From the NCBI RefSeq assembly GCF_900243075.1, contig NZ_OEZH01000132.1:30365-94364 (forward strand): a stretch of DNA of 64,000 nt, given 5' to 3'. A program made the position numbers and the translations under genes. Below, in pieces: positions 9,411 through 19,590 of the stretch; the stretch's first letter is position 1, and each line of letters begins with the position of its first letter. The notes beneath the pieces are model-generated. The model saw nothing but the letters and a program-made list of their open reading frames with translations, was not told the DNA's origin and did no database searches. Origin of the DNA: Clostridioides difficile. Its GTDB lineage: Bacteria; Bacillota; Clostridia; Peptostreptococcales; Peptostreptococcaceae.

Positions 9411-9641
9411 ATTTTTTCTCCTATAATAAGATGATATAGTCTATTATAAAACAACTTAAAACAATATAGTACAATAATTTTGTAGTTTCAAAATAAAATG
9501 TGTACTTGTTCATATAAATGATATATAATTACATATTAAACATAGCTTTTACACATTTAATAAAGTATGTAAAATCTATGTAAAAAGTAAGAAATATAAA
9601 CATATTTTTAATTATATTTTAAAAATATCAAGCAAGTTTTC

Positions 9642-9669
9642 TTCACAAATGAATAAAAAATGTTATAAT
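9642..9669 (+). promoter_or_regulatory. Probable promoter of the ter operon
   Basis: TTCACA (9642-9647), 16-bp spacer, then TATAAT (9664-9669) preceded by an extended TG element. The rest of the 328-bp divergent region (9411-9738) is AT-rich, and I see no other structure in it. Confidence 0.65.
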
Positions 9670-9738
9670 ATGATTAAAGAAAAAGATAAATAATTAGCAA
9701 GATTTGTTTAGCTAAAATTAACAAGGGAGCGATAAATT

Positions 9739-10317
9739 ATGGGTATAACATTATCAAAAGGCCAAAAGGTTGATTTAACTAAAGGAAATCCAGGCCTTAA
9801 AAATATTTTAGTAGGTTTAGGATGGGACACTAACAAGTATGATGGTGGATTTGACTTTGATTTAGATACAGCAGCATTTTTAACAGGAGCAAGTGGAAGT
9901 GTTACTAATGATGGAGATTTTGTATTTTACAACAATTTAAAACATACTTCTGGAGCAGTTGAACATCTAGGTGATAACAGAACTGGTGAAGGTGATGGAG
10001 ATGATGAACAAATAGTTGTTGATTTATCTAAGATTCCTGGAGAAATAAGCAAGATTTCTTTTACTGTTACAATTCATGATGCAGCAGAAAGAAGACAAAA
10101 TTTTGGACAAGTAAGTAATTCCTATATAAGAATAGTAGATAAAGATACAAATGAAGAGTTAATAAAGTATGAATTAGGAGAAGATTTTAGTATAGAAACA
10201 GCTATAGTAGTAGCTGAAATATATAAGCACAATGGAGAATGGAAGTTTAATGCACTAGGTTCTGGTTTTGAAGGCGGTCTTGCTGCACTATGTGGAAATT
10301 TTGGAATAAACTTATAA
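9739..10317 (+). CDS. TerD family stress protein 1
   Basis: 192-aa TerD-fold protein, a calcium-binding beta-sandwich of the Ter/YceCDE group. It has [29 protein letters not shown] and [13 protein letters not shown], whose clustered Asp/Glu residues form the metal sites. It is cytoplasmic with no signal. SD GGGAGCG precedes the ATG. It is the first gene of the Ter operon (two TerD, a third divergent TerD, ATPase, YceG-like, TelA). These proteins are linked to tellurite, phage, oxidant and envelope stress, and the molecular role is still unclear. Confidence 0.92.
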   Translation: MGITLSKGQKVDLTKGNPGLKNILVGLGWDTNKYDGGFDFDLDTAAFLTGASGSVTNDGDFVFYNNLKHTSGAVEHLGDNRTGEGDGDDEQIVVDLSKIPGEISKISFTVTIHDAAERRQNFGQVSNSYIRIVDKDTNEELIKYELGEDFSIETAIVVAEIYKHNGEWKFNALGSGFEGGLAALCGNFGINL

Positions 10318-10355
10318 TTTCAAATATAATAATAAACTAGAGGGGGATATTTTCC

Positions 10356-10934
10356 ATGGCTATAGTATTAAAAAAAGGACAAAAAATTGATTTAACTAAG
10401 GGAAATCCAGGTCTTAAAAATATAAAACTTGGACTAGGCTGGGATACAAATTCATTTGATAGTGGCTATGACTATGATTTAGATGTAAGTGTTTTCATGG
10501 TTGGAGAATCTCAAAGAGTTGAAAACGATGAAGATTTTATATTCTATAATAACTTAAAACATCCATCTGGAGCAGTTGAACATTTAGGTGATAATAGAAC
10601 TGGTGAAGGTGATGGAGATGATGAGGAAATATTAGTGAATCTAGAGTCAATGCCAAAGCATATACAAAAGATAGCTGTAACAGTTACAATATATGAAGCT
10701 GCTGAAAGAAGACAAAATTTTGGACAAGTAAGCAACTCGTATGTAAGAGTTTTAAATTCTGAAAATGATGAAGAAATATTAAGATATGACTTAGGTGAAG
10801 AATTTAGTATAGAAACTGCAATTACAGTGTGTGAGATATATAAGTATAATGGTGAATGGAAGTTTAGTGCAGTTGGAGCAGGATTTGAAGGTGGTTTAGA
10901 AGCACTTTGTAGAAACTATGGTTTAAATGTTTAA
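10356..10934 (+). CDS. TerD family stress protein 2
   Basis: 192 aa, the same length as the preceding protein and obviously a tandem duplicate: shared [39 protein letters not shown] and EFSIETAI. Acidic calcium-site residues ([14 protein letters not shown]) are kept. SD AGAGGGGG. It follows the first copy after 38 bp with no terminator between them. Bacillus YceC/YceD/YceE are analogous multiple copies. Confidence 0.92.
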   Translation: MAIVLKKGQKIDLTKGNPGLKNIKLGLGWDTNSFDSGYDYDLDVSVFMVGESQRVENDEDFIFYNNLKHPSGAVEHLGDNRTGEGDGDDEEILVNLESMPKHIQKIAVTVTIYEAAERRQNFGQVSNSYVRVLNSENDEEILRYDLGEEFSIETAITVCEIYKYNGEWKFSAVGAGFEGGLEALCRNYGLNV

Positions 10935-10958
10935 TTGAGTAAAATATATTAAATATAA

Positions 10959-10987
10959 ATAACCTATACAAATAATGTATAGGTTAT
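10959..10987 (+). terminator. Intercistronic hairpin
   Basis: Perfect 11-bp inverted repeat (ATAACCTATAC / GTATAGGTTAT) without a T-run. It probably stabilises or partly attenuates the mRNA between terD copies 2 and 3. Confidence 0.5.
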
Positions 10988-11015
10988 ATTGTATAAAATT
11001 TTGTGGAGGTTTAGT

Positions 11016-11645
11016 ATGTCTATTAATTTATCAAAAGGTGATAAAATAGATTTAAAAAAATCAAACCCTGGACTTAGTAATATACTTGTAGGTTTAGGAT
11101 GGGACCCTGTACAACAAGCAGGCGGAGGATTTTTTAAATCGTTATTTGGTGGAGGACAAGCTGATATAGATTGTGATGCGTCTGTATTCATGCTTAATCA
11201 AGAAGGTAAATTAAGTGGAATCAAAGATTTAATTTATTTTGGAAATCTAAAAAGTGCCTGTAAGTCAGTTTTGCATACAGGAGACAATCTAACTGGTGAA
11301 GGTGCAGGTGATGATGAACAAATCCTAGTTAATTTGGATAAAGTTCCATCAAATATTCATAAATTATTATTTGTAGTAAATATATACAATTGTGTGGATA
11401 GAAAACAACACTTTGGCATGATAGAAAACGCCTATATAAGAGTTGAGGACCAAAGTAATAAGAAAGAGATAGCAAAATATAATCTATCTGATAACTATTC
11501 TGAAAAAACTACTCTTATAGTAGGAGCTATATACAGAAAAGATGGAAGTTGGCAATTTAAAGCAATTGGCGAAGGAACAAAAGATGCGGGTCTTAAAGAA
11601 GTAATGCAAAATTTAGACAGGATTGAGTGTGCATATGGAATTTAA
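11016..11645 (+). CDS. TerD family stress protein 3 (with insertion)
   Basis: 209-aa TerD-like protein. LSKGDKIDLKKSNPGLSNI and GLGWDP are conserved. A Gly/Phe-rich insertion (QAGGGFFKSLFGGGQ) sits between the GLGWD motif and the DIDCDASVF acidic stretch, and GDNLTGEGAGDDEQ follows. The start at 11016 is chosen over an in-frame upstream ATG at 10989 because TGGAGGT lies 7-8 bases before it and homology begins here. Its end overlaps the ATPase start. Confidence 0.88.
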   Translation: MSINLSKGDKIDLKKSNPGLSNILVGLGWDPVQQAGGGFFKSLFGGGQADIDCDASVFMLNQEGKLSGIKDLIYFGNLKSACKSVLHTGDNLTGEGAGDDEQILVNLDKVPSNIHKLLFVVNIYNCVDRKQHFGMIENAYIRVEDQSNKKEIAKYNLSDNYSEKTTLIVGAIYRKDGSWQFKAIGEGTKDAGLKEVMQNLDRIECAYGI

Positions 11646-14394
11646 CAATGATATCAAATATTATAATGTAGATAAAGAAGAAGTGACAACAGACTTATCT
11701 GTTAATCCTGAAAAAGGTTTATCAGAATCAGAAGTCAAGACTAGAAGAGAAAAGTATGGTTTAAATGAATTTACCCCAAAAGAAGAAGGAAGTTTTTGGG
11801 ATGATTTAAAGGAAAGTTTAAGTGAGCCAATGATAGTTATCTTGATTATTGCGGCAGTAGTAAGTGCGGTAATTGGGGAAACTCATGATGCAATAGGGAT
11901 TGTAGGTGCTATAGCAATAGGTATAGCAATAGGTATGATTACAGAAGGTCGCTCTAAGAAAGCGGCAGATGCCCTTTCTAAATTGACTGAAAACATAGAA
12001 GTTAAAGTATTGAGAGATGGGGAAGTACATCAAATTTCTAAGAGTGAATTGGTACCAGGTGATATAGTATATATTGAAACTGGTGACATGGTACCTGCTG
12101 ATGGTAGACTTATAGAAACTATAAATCTTAAAGTCAGAGAAGATATGTTAACAGGAGAATCTGATGATGTATCTAAAAAGTGTGATGTAGTAGTTTCTAT
12201 GGAAGAAATAGAATCTAAAGGAGCAGTAGTAGTACAAGAGCCAATACCTGCGAAACAAATAAATATGGTGTTTGGTGGTACACTTGTAGCTTATGGTAGA
12301 GGAACTCTAGTTGTAACTTCAATTGGAGATAGTAGTGAAATGGGTAAAATTGCTCAAAACTTATCAGAAACAGATGAGCAAACTCCACTTCAGATAAAAC
12401 TTGGAAACTTAGGTGGTTTGATAGCCAAAGTTTCTAGTGCAGTAGCAGGATTGTTATTTATATTTATGGTTTTCCAAATGGTAAGTAAAAATGTATTAAA
12501 TGTAGATATGTCTGGAATATTACCATTTTTAGAATCAATAGACCCTGTTAAAACAGCATTTACAGTATGTGTTGCATTGATAGTTGCAGCGGTACCAGAA
12601 GGTCTTCCAACTATGATAAATATGACACTTGCAATAACAATGCAAAAAATGGCTAAAATAAATGCATTGGTTACTAAAAAAGAAGCTTGTGAAACTATAG
12701 GTTCTGTTTCTGTGATATGTTCAGATAAAACTGGTACATTAACTGAAAATAGAATGACTGTAGAAGTTGCATATATTGATGGAAGATATATTGAAAGTTC
12801 AGAAGAGGAAATAAATAGTTATTTTGAAGAAAACTGTATGATAAACTCTACAGCTGATGTAGAGCATAATGATGGTGATATTAAGTATTTAGGAAGTGCT
12901 ACTGAATGTGCATTGCTTTTATACTACAAAAACGTAGACTATAGACAAGCTAGAAAGAATTCTAATATAGTAGCTCAAAATCCTTTTACTTCTGATTCAA
13001 AGAGAATGACTTCTGTTATAGGTCAAGATAATAATCATGTACTATTATCAAAAGGAGCACCAGAAGTCCTACTTGAGCTATGTTCACATATCCAAAGAGG
13101 AAAAGACGTAGTTCCATTAACTGAAAACATAAAACATGAGATTTTGGAAGAAATAAAGAAATTACAAATAAAATCAATGAGAACTTTAGGGTTTGCATAT
13201 AAAGAAATCTCAGAAGCTGAAGAAGAAGCAGCAGTAACTGCTGAAAGTGATGCTATGAATGTAAGTGCAATGGAAAGTAATTTAGTATTCAGTGGATTTG
13301 TTGGTATAAGAGACCCACTTAGAAAAGATGTTATAGAGTCTGTAAATACAGCAAACAAAGCGGGTGTTTCTGTAAAAATGCTTACAGGAGATAATATAAA
13401 TACAGCAAGAGCTATAGGTGAAGAATTAGGTTTATTAAAAAATAATATGAGAGTAGTTGAAGCTTCATATATAGATACTTTAGATGATGAAGAGTTAAAG
13501 CAAGAGATGCAAACTATATCAATTGTTGCAAGAAGTAAGCCAGATAGTAAGATGAGAATAGTTTCAGCTCTACAAAAGAGTGGAGATGTTGTTGCAGTAA
13601 CAGGTGATGGTATAAATGATGCTCCGGCGCTTTCAAAAGCAGATGTTGGTATAGCAATGGGTATATCTGGTACAGAGGTATCTAAAAACGCAGCAGATAT
13701 AATTTTAACTGATGATAGTTTTAGTACTATTGTAAAAGGTATTAAATGGGGTAGAGGAATTTATGATAACTTCCAAAGATTCGTTCAGTTCCAATTAACT
13801 GTAAATGTAATTGCCTTTTTAGTGGCTATAATATCTCAGGTTATGGGACAAGAGATGCCATTTACTACAATACAATTACTATGGGTAAACATAATTATGG
13901 ATGGTCCACCAGCACTAGCATTAGGTCTAGAGCCAGTTAGAGACCATGTATTAAATAGAAAACCTGTTGATAGAAAAGCCAATATAATTTCTAAATCAAT
14001 GGTGTATACAATAGTATTAAATGCATTCTATATAACAGCAATACTAATGTTACAATCTACATTTAACTTCTTAGGAGTTGATGAAGCTCATAAGGGAACT
14101 GTAATGTTTGCATTATTTGCTTTTAGTGCATTATTTAATGCATTTAACTGTAGAGAATTTAATGCAGATAGTATTTTCCCTAACTTTACACACAATAAAT
14201 TAGCACTACAAATAATATTATTAACAGGAATTGCACAAGTAATATTTACTCAGCTATTCCAAGATTTCTTTAACTCTGTAGCTATGGATGTTATGACATG
14301 GATAAAAGTTCTATGTGTAGCAGCAAGTGTAATTGTAGTTAATGAAGTTGTAAAATGTATAATAAGACTGGTAAAACCAAAAAAGACTGCTTAA
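11635..14394 (+). CDS. Ca2+-type P-type ATPase (P2A-like) of the Ter cluster
   Basis: 919-aa cation pump. N-terminal cation-ATPase domain (residues about 10-80), TGES actuator-like LTGESDD, PEGLP in M4 as in SERCA-type pumps, phosphorylation site SDKTGTLT, TGDGINDAP hinge, and a C-terminal membrane block with WVNIIMDGPPALALG. It should export Ca2+ (or Mn2+) across the cytoplasmic membrane. The start at 11635 (MEFNND) overlaps the terD3 end by 11 bases. A TTG at 11623 is an alternative. Pumps of this class recur in Ter islands, where calcium-binding TerD proteins and a pump may work together. No TerC homologue is seen here. Confidence 0.93.
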   Translation: MEFNNDIKYYNVDKEEVTTDLSVNPEKGLSESEVKTRREKYGLNEFTPKEEGSFWDDLKESLSEPMIVILIIAAVVSAVIGETHDAIGIVGAIAIGIAIGMITEGRSKKAADALSKLTENIEVKVLRDGEVHQISKSELVPGDIVYIETGDMVPADGRLIETINLKVREDMLTGESDDVSKKCDVVVSMEEIESKGAVVVQEPIPAKQINMVFGGTLVAYGRGTLVVTSIGDSSEMGKIAQNLSETDEQTPLQIKLGNLGGLIAKVSSAVAGLLFIFMVFQMVSKNVLNVDMSGILPFLESIDPVKTAFTVCVALIVAAVPEGLPTMINMTLAITMQKMAKINALVTKKEACETIGSVSVICSDKTGTLTENRMTVEVAYIDGRYIESSEEEINSYFEENCMINSTADVEHNDGDIKYLGSATECALLLYYKNVDYRQARKNSNIVAQNPFTSDSKRMTSVIGQDNNHVLLSKGAPEVLLELCSHIQRGKDVVPLTENIKHEILEEIKKLQIKSMRTLGFAYKEISEAEEEAAVTAESDAMNVSAMESNLVFSGFVGIRDPLRKDVIESVNTANKAGVSVKMLTGDNINTARAIGEELGLLKNNMRVVEASYIDTLDDEELKQEMQTISIVARSKPDSKMRIVSALQKSGDVVAVTGDGINDAPALSKADVGIAMGISGTEVSKNAADIILTDDSFSTIVKGIKWGRGIYDNFQRFVQFQLTVNVIAFLVAIISQVMGQEMPFTTIQLLWVNIIMDGPPALALGLEPVRDHVLNRKPVDRKANIISKSMVYTIVLNAFYITAILMLQSTFNFLGVDEAHKGTVMFALFAFSALFNAFNCREFNADSIFPNFTHNKLALQIILLTGIAQVIFTQLFQDFFNSVAMDVMTWIKVLCVAASVIVVNEVVKCIIRLVKPKKTA

Positions 14395-14425
14395 AATAAA
14401 TTTTTTAGAAGATAGAAGATAACAG

Positions 14426-14455
14426 ACTGGCTCAAAATATGTATTTTGAGTCAGT
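14426..14455 (+). terminator. Intercistronic hairpin in the ter operon
   Basis: 14-bp stem with one G-U pair (ACTGGCTCAAAATA / TATTTTGAGTCAGT) and a 2-base loop, without a T-run. It is likely attenuating rather than a full stop. Confidence 0.5.
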
Positions 14456-14487
14456 TCTGAATAAACATTTAAATTGGGAGGATAATT

Positions 14488-16050
14488 ATGGGTGACTCAA
14501 AGGTATTTGAAAAAATATTCTCCAGCCAATCAGATAGAGGAAATTACACTCCTTCAAAAGGATATCTAAGTTATTTTATTTCATATATTGGTTTAGAAGA
14601 TGAAATTTTGTACAATCTCGAGATATTTAAGACAAAACAAAATATTGATAGTAAAAAAGATATTGCTTTATTTACTGATGCTATAGCAAATCCTAGTGAT
14701 TTTGATATTATAAATTATTTTAAAAATGGACTTAAAAAATATAGAAGTAGCATGGAAGATGTAGATATAAATATTTTAGGATTTGAAGAACTTGATTATA
14801 AAATAAAGCAAGCAATAGATAGAGTGTTAAAAGATGAAGAAAAAGAATTTACTAATGATAGAGTGAAACAAAATTTTATAGTGAAAATAATGGCATGGAT
14901 AAAGACATATATCGGTGCTTTAGATATAAATAAAAATGAGGCTCCAAAAATAATATTTTATGGAGATATAAAAAAGCATGAGGTTTATTTACTCTTGATA
15001 TTGTACTTGGCAAGCTTTGATGTTTTATATCTTAATCCAAATTCAAAGAGTAATATAGATATTTTAAACTTAAAAAAATACAATATAGAGTTTGAGGAAG
15101 CTAACATAATAGAAGCAAAAGTTTCTTTTGAAGAAAGGGTTATTTTAGGAGAAAAAATAGATAAAGGTTCTGTAAAAAAAGCTTTTACTGTTGGAGCAGA
15201 AGCATCAAAACGTATAAGTGAAGAATTGCTAAATGATGCAGGATTTATAAAACCTTGGCAACTTCAAGACAGAAAAATAAAAAATTTGCTTCTAAGTTCA
15301 ACTGTTGATGAAATATCAATATACTGGAATCAGCCACTTAAATTAAGACCAGGATTTAAGTTTAATGATACTATCGTAGAAGCTCCCAATTTTCTTTCTA
15401 AGATTAATGGAATATATAATGATAAAAATGAATATATTAAGTTTTTAGACTTATTAAGAGATTCGGAAAGTTCAACATTTATTGAATTTAATGGAGATAT
15501 AGATAGATTTTCAAAAGAGTTTACAAGAGAAGCTTTTAGTTTATCTTTTTTATTGGATTCAAAAGGTGTCATAGATAAAAGTTCTGTTTTAAATAATAAA
15601 GATTATTCCATATCGACACTAGCATTAAATCAACAAATTATGATTTTAGAAAAAGTGGAGGAATTATTAGAAGGAAGCATGTTCTTGAATGGTCTAAGTG
15701 GAGAGGACAAGATAAAAGGTCTATTTACAGTACTTCATATGGATAAGAAGTTTGTTCACATGATGAATAATTTTGATTATTCTCTTATAAATCCAAAATT
15801 GATTGTATATATGTACAAGAGTATTGTATTTGATAAAGAAATAGTTTTTCTTATGCTTTTACTTAGTAAAATTGGATTTGATATTATTATTCTATGTCCA
15901 GGAGGAGAAAATAATATAGAGAATGTTATAAATAACCAATTGATTGATATACACAGATTGGATAAAATGGTATATGACCTTAAATTAAGCTCAATTGAAA
16001 ATGATATACCTTTACTTAAAAAAATTTTTGGAAAGAGGAGACGATTTTAG
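14488..16050 (+). CDS. YceG-like Ter-associated protein
   Basis: 520-aa protein resembling Bacillus YceG (putative component of the Ter biosynthetic module). No membrane segment. Two related blocks are visible: about 150-190 (APKIIFYGDIKKHEV then FDVLYLNPN) and about 445-495 (NPKLIVYMYKSIVFDKEIV then FDIIILCPGG), indicating an internal duplication. The first block is shared with the HtrA fusion at 7974-9410. SD GGGAGGATAATT. The following telA-like gene starts right after its stop. The biochemical function is unknown. Confidence 0.8.
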   Translation: MGDSKVFEKIFSSQSDRGNYTPSKGYLSYFISYIGLEDEILYNLEIFKTKQNIDSKKDIALFTDAIANPSDFDIINYFKNGLKKYRSSMEDVDINILGFEELDYKIKQAIDRVLKDEEKEFTNDRVKQNFIVKIMAWIKTYIGALDINKNEAPKIIFYGDIKKHEVYLLLILYLASFDVLYLNPNSKSNIDILNLKKYNIEFEEANIIEAKVSFEERVILGEKIDKGSVKKAFTVGAEASKRISEELLNDAGFIKPWQLQDRKIKNLLLSSTVDEISIYWNQPLKLRPGFKFNDTIVEAPNFLSKINGIYNDKNEYIKFLDLLRDSESSTFIEFNGDIDRFSKEFTREAFSLSFLLDSKGVIDKSSVLNNKDYSISTLALNQQIMILEKVEELLEGSMFLNGLSGEDKIKGLFTVLHMDKKFVHMMNNFDYSLINPKLIVYMYKSIVFDKEIVFLMLLLSKIGFDIIILCPGGENNIENVINNQLIDIHRLDKMVYDLKLSSIENDIPLLKKIFGKRRRF

Positions 16051-17187
16051 ATGGGGATAAATATAAATAGTTTTTCAAAAGATAAGAATTCCGTAGAGGT
16101 TACTGATAATTTGCCTACAGCAGTTCAAGAAGAAAATTTCGATATAATGGAATATACAAATAATAAAAAAAATGAACTGAGAAAGTCTAAAGAAGTTGAG
16201 GCATTGACCTCTCTTATAGAAGTAGAAAATCCAGATACAATTTTACAGTTTGGTAGAAAAGCATCTGAAGGAGTAGCAAGAGTTTCTGATAGCCTTTTAA
16301 ACACAATAAAATTGAATAGAAATGAAGAAAATTCTAAAATGTTGGTTCATTTAACTAAAATAATGGACAAGTTTGATTTAGACGATTTTCAAGAAACTAA
16401 GGAACCAAATTTCGTTCAAAAACTTTTCAAAAAAGCTAATAATGCCATTGAAATGATGTTTCAAAAGTATGAAACATTGGGAGGAGAAGTTGAGAAAATT
16501 CAAATTGAGCTTGAGCAATACGAAAGAGATATAGCACTTTCTAACAAGCAAATAGGAGCTATGTTAAATGAAAACTTTGAGTTTTATAATGAACTCCAAA
16601 AATATATTGTTGCTGGAGAGATGGCAATAGAAGAAATGGATAATGAAATACTACCTTTCTTTAAACAAAAATCAGAGACTAGTGGAGATCAAATGGATGT
16701 TGTTAACTATCAAGAACTATTAAAAGTTTATGATATGTTAAATCAAAGAGTATATGATTTAAGAATAGCAGAAAATATAGCTATCCAGACAATACCTATG
16801 CTTAGAGGTATGCAACATAATAATTATGGTTTAATTAGAAAAATAAATAGTGCATTTGTTGTAACTTTACCAGTATTTAAACAATGTTTATCTCAAGCTA
16901 TATTACTTAAAAAGCAAGAATTGCAAGCAAAATCTCTAAAGGCACTTGATGACAAAACTAATGAATTATTGCTTAGAAATGCACAAAATGTAAGTACTCA
17001 AAGTGCACAAATAGCTAGAATGGCTGGAACAAGTTCTGTTCAAATAGAGACATTGGAAAAAATGTATAATACTATTAAGTCTGGTATAGATGAAACTATG
17101 AGAATAGAAGAAAACAATAGAGCTTTAATTAAGGATAATACAAAGAGATTGGAAGAATTAAATACGACTATAATTTATAATAAGTAG
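16051..17187 (+). CDS. TelA-like toxic anion resistance protein
   Basis: 378-aa, mostly alpha-helical and highly charged protein of the TelA/KlaA/YceH family. Typical signs are the LxQFGxKAxEGVARVSDSLL segment near 70, long coiled-coil stretches (about 130-200, 320-375), and ETLRKMY-like ETLEKMYNTIKSGIDET near the end. Members confer tolerance to tellurite and some cell-wall antibiotics by an unknown route. The ATG immediately follows the yceG-like stop, with AGAGGAG upstream inside the preceding gene, so the two are coupled. Confidence 0.88.
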   Translation: MGININSFSKDKNSVEVTDNLPTAVQEENFDIMEYTNNKKNELRKSKEVEALTSLIEVENPDTILQFGRKASEGVARVSDSLLNTIKLNRNEENSKMLVHLTKIMDKFDLDDFQETKEPNFVQKLFKKANNAIEMMFQKYETLGGEVEKIQIELEQYERDIALSNKQIGAMLNENFEFYNELQKYIVAGEMAIEEMDNEILPFFKQKSETSGDQMDVVNYQELLKVYDMLNQRVYDLRIAENIAIQTIPMLRGMQHNNYGLIRKINSAFVVTLPVFKQCLSQAILLKKQELQAKSLKALDDKTNELLLRNAQNVSTQSAQIARMAGTSSVQIETLEKMYNTIKSGIDETMRIEENNRALIKDNTKRLEELNTTIIYNK

Positions 17188-17196
17188 TATTATATT

Positions 17197-17225
17197 AAGG
17201 GCTAATTTGTATAAAGTTGGCCCTT
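17197..17225 (+). terminator. Hairpin between telA and the biosynthetic module
   Basis: 9-bp stem (AAGGGCTAA / TTGGCCCTT, one G-U) followed by TCTATG only. It may partly separate the telA part from the downstream module. Confidence 0.5.
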
Positions 17226-17250
17226 TCTATGTATATGAGGAGGCTATACA

Positions 17251-18327
17251 TTGAAATATTTCGATTATATCTGCAAAGACGATTTGGAGAAAATTTTTTT
17301 GAAAGAGCCAGAAGACTTTAATGCTAAGACTGAAAAAGATGTGTTGAAATATGCACTTGGTGCTTTTTTATACGTTCCAGCTACTCAATATAATATGATT
17401 TATAAGAGTGTTATAGGGGATGTTAAGGGAGTTAGACCATTAGCTATTTGTTTAGAAGATGCTGTTGGTGCAAGTGGAGAGTTAGAGGCTATAGAAAATC
17501 TTAAATTAATTTTGAAAAATATTAATAATGAGAGTATAACAAATAAAGATGGAATACCATTAATTTTTGTAAGAATAAAAGATGTGGGGCAATTGTTGAG
17601 GATTAAAGAGATTATAATTAAAAATAGTCATACTGTAACAGGAATATTAATTCCTAAAGCAAATTCGGAGTTGATTGAAAACTGCATAGCAGTTTTGGAT
17701 TCTATGAATCTTAAAGATATGTATGTTATTCCAATAATAGAGACAAGCGAATTTATATATAATGAAAAAAAAGAACTGAGTTTTACTAATTTATACAATG
17801 CTATTTTAAGACATAAGTCAAGAATACTCAGCATTAGAGTAGGTCTAACTGATATATTAGGGATGTATGGTATAAGAAGGGATAAGAACTTCTCTATATA
17901 TAATAATTTGATTTGTTCTTCGTTTATACTAGACATAATTACATATCTTCAAAGACCAGAATTAGATATACCTATCAGTGGGGGAGTATCAGAGTTTTTT
18001 GATATGACAAATGAAGATATAAGAAGTAAGTATATAGAAGAAATATTACTAGATAAATATCATGGATTAATTGGGAAAACTGTAATTCATCCAATGCAAA
18101 TTCAAATTGTACAAGCATTATCTACAGTATCATATGAAGATTTCACTGATGCCTTGGATATATTGGATAGTACAAATAGCAAATATGGTGTGAGTAAGGG
18201 TGTGTTAGGAGAGAGAATGAATGAAACAAATCCACATTTTTTATGGGCTAAAAAAACATTGATTCTATCTAAAATATATGGTGTATTAAATAAAGGAGTA
18301 GACTATGAAGAATTGCTTAAATTTTAA
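17251..18327 (+). CDS. CitE/HpcH-like C-C lyase of the Ter biosynthetic module
   Basis: 358-aa TIM-barrel protein of the HpcH/HpaI aldolase / citrate-lyase beta family. AICLEDAVG carries the acidic metal ligands, IPIIETSEFIYNE follows, and the end includes IGKTVIHPMQI. It starts with TTG at 17251, supported by GAGGAGG at 17237-17243. In Ter islands such a lyase is grouped with two PRTases and a HAD phosphatase, and comparative work (Anantharaman, Iyer and Aravind) proposed synthesis of a nucleoside-like metabolite. The actual substrate is unknown. The next gene overlaps its 3' end. Confidence 0.82.
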   Translation: MKYFDYICKDDLEKIFLKEPEDFNAKTEKDVLKYALGAFLYVPATQYNMIYKSVIGDVKGVRPLAICLEDAVGASGELEAIENLKLILKNINNESITNKDGIPLIFVRIKDVGQLLRIKEIIIKNSHTVTGILIPKANSELIENCIAVLDSMNLKDMYVIPIIETSEFIYNEKKELSFTNLYNAILRHKSRILSIRVGLTDILGMYGIRRDKNFSIYNNLICSSFILDIITYLQRPELDIPISGGVSEFFDMTNEDIRSKYIEEILLDKYHGLIGKTVIHPMQIQIVQALSTVSYEDFTDALDILDSTNSKYGVSKGVLGERMNETNPHFLWAKKTLILSKIYGVLNKGVDYEELLKF

Positions 18328-19543
18328 TTGTGAAATTGACATTACTGATAATCCATTAAATTTAGAACTAAATGATTTTTTAGACATAGGAATAAGAAAT
18401 AATAGTAAAAGACGTTTTCTGTTTATATCAAAAAAACTTGGTAAGCATTTAGCATGTAAGCCAAGTGAGATGGATAACTTAGGAAACTTAATAGCTACAA
18501 TTTATAATGAAAAAAATAAATTAACGTCAAATGGAACTGTTATAGCTTTTGCTGAGACTGGCACAGCTGTTGGGCATAGCTTTTTTGATTACTTATGTGG
18601 AGATTATGAGTTCATTCATACTACTAGAGAAAAGTTTGATGAGTTAGAAAATCTGGAATTTTTAGAGGAACATTCCCATGCAACAGACCAAAATTTATAC
18701 TTTGAGATGCTTAACAACTTTAAATTTGGGGACGAGATAATATTGGTTGATGATGAGATTACCACAGCTAATACATGTATGAATATAATTAGAAAGATTC
18801 AAAGTATTTATCCTAAAAAGAAATATACTATATGCTCCATACTTAATTGGGTAAGTGATGAGAATTTAAGGAAAGTTACCTACTTAGAAAGAGAACTGGG
18901 TTGTAAGATAGAATTTGTATATTTATTTAAAGGAAATTTTAAATTTAATGTAGATGAAGATGTTATCTCAAATTACAATGATAATTATACTATTAATAAA
19001 TCAGAAGCTATTTCAAGTGATAAAGTAAATTTAGTAGTAAATCATATTTATGTTGACTTAGAAGATTATATTGGAAATAAGAAATATGTAAAATATACAG
19101 GTAGATTTGGAATTAATAGAAGAGAACAATCTAGATTAAAAGAAATCGTTAAGAGAGAAAGTAAAAAAATAACTATGGTCAGTAAAGAATCTTTAAAAAA
19201 TGAAAAAGAAAAGATTCTATTTTTGGGTACTGAAGAATTCATGTATATACCTATGTTGTTTGCAAAGGAAAAAGAAAATCAATGTGATGTATACTATCAT
19301 TCAACAACAAGAAGTCCAATTATTAATATTGATAAAGATAATTATCCTATTAGGAGTAAGTTTATGTTAAAGAGCTTTTATAATATAGATGTTCAAAATT
19401 ATATTTACAATATAGATAAACATAAATTTTCTAAGTGTTATTTATTTGTAGAGTTGAATAAAAGTGAAAATTCTTATCTAGAATTTCTTGATATAATTAA
19501 AGAGACAAGTATAAAAGAATTGACTATAGTATGTTGTAGCTAA
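18305..19543 (+). CDS. Phosphoribosyltransferase with C-terminal TRSP domain
   Basis: 412 aa. The N-terminal PRTase fold has FAETGTAVGHSFFDYL and the PRPP-binding loop EIILVDDEITTANT (about 147-160). The C-terminal TRSP-type domain contains YTGRFGINRREQ. It is part of the Ter biosynthetic module, where it is thought to transfer ribose-5-phosphate onto an unknown base. The start overlaps the CitE-like gene by 23 bases, with AAAGGAG upstream. No membrane segment. Confidence 0.82.
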   Translation: MKNCLNFNCEIDITDNPLNLELNDFLDIGIRNNSKRRFLFISKKLGKHLACKPSEMDNLGNLIATIYNEKNKLTSNGTVIAFAETGTAVGHSFFDYLCGDYEFIHTTREKFDELENLEFLEEHSHATDQNLYFEMLNNFKFGDEIILVDDEITTANTCMNIIRKIQSIYPKKKYTICSILNWVSDENLRKVTYLERELGCKIEFVYLFKGNFKFNVDEDVISNYNDNYTINKSEAISSDKVNLVVNHIYVDLEDYIGNKKYVKYTGRFGINRREQSRLKEIVKRESKKITMVSKESLKNEKEKILFLGTEEFMYIPMLFAKEKENQCDVYYHSTTRSPIINIDKDNYPIRSKFMLKSFYNIDVQNYIYNIDKHKFSKCYLFVELNKSENSYLEFLDIIKETSIKELTIVCCS

Positions 19544-19590
19544 AGTATTTTGGATAATATATCACAATTTTAAGATAGGAGTTGAGTCAT

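Noticed and set aside
11818..12033. Antisense open frames inside the ATPase and other large genes
   Set aside because: They are frames opposite strong coding regions without SD or family resemblance.
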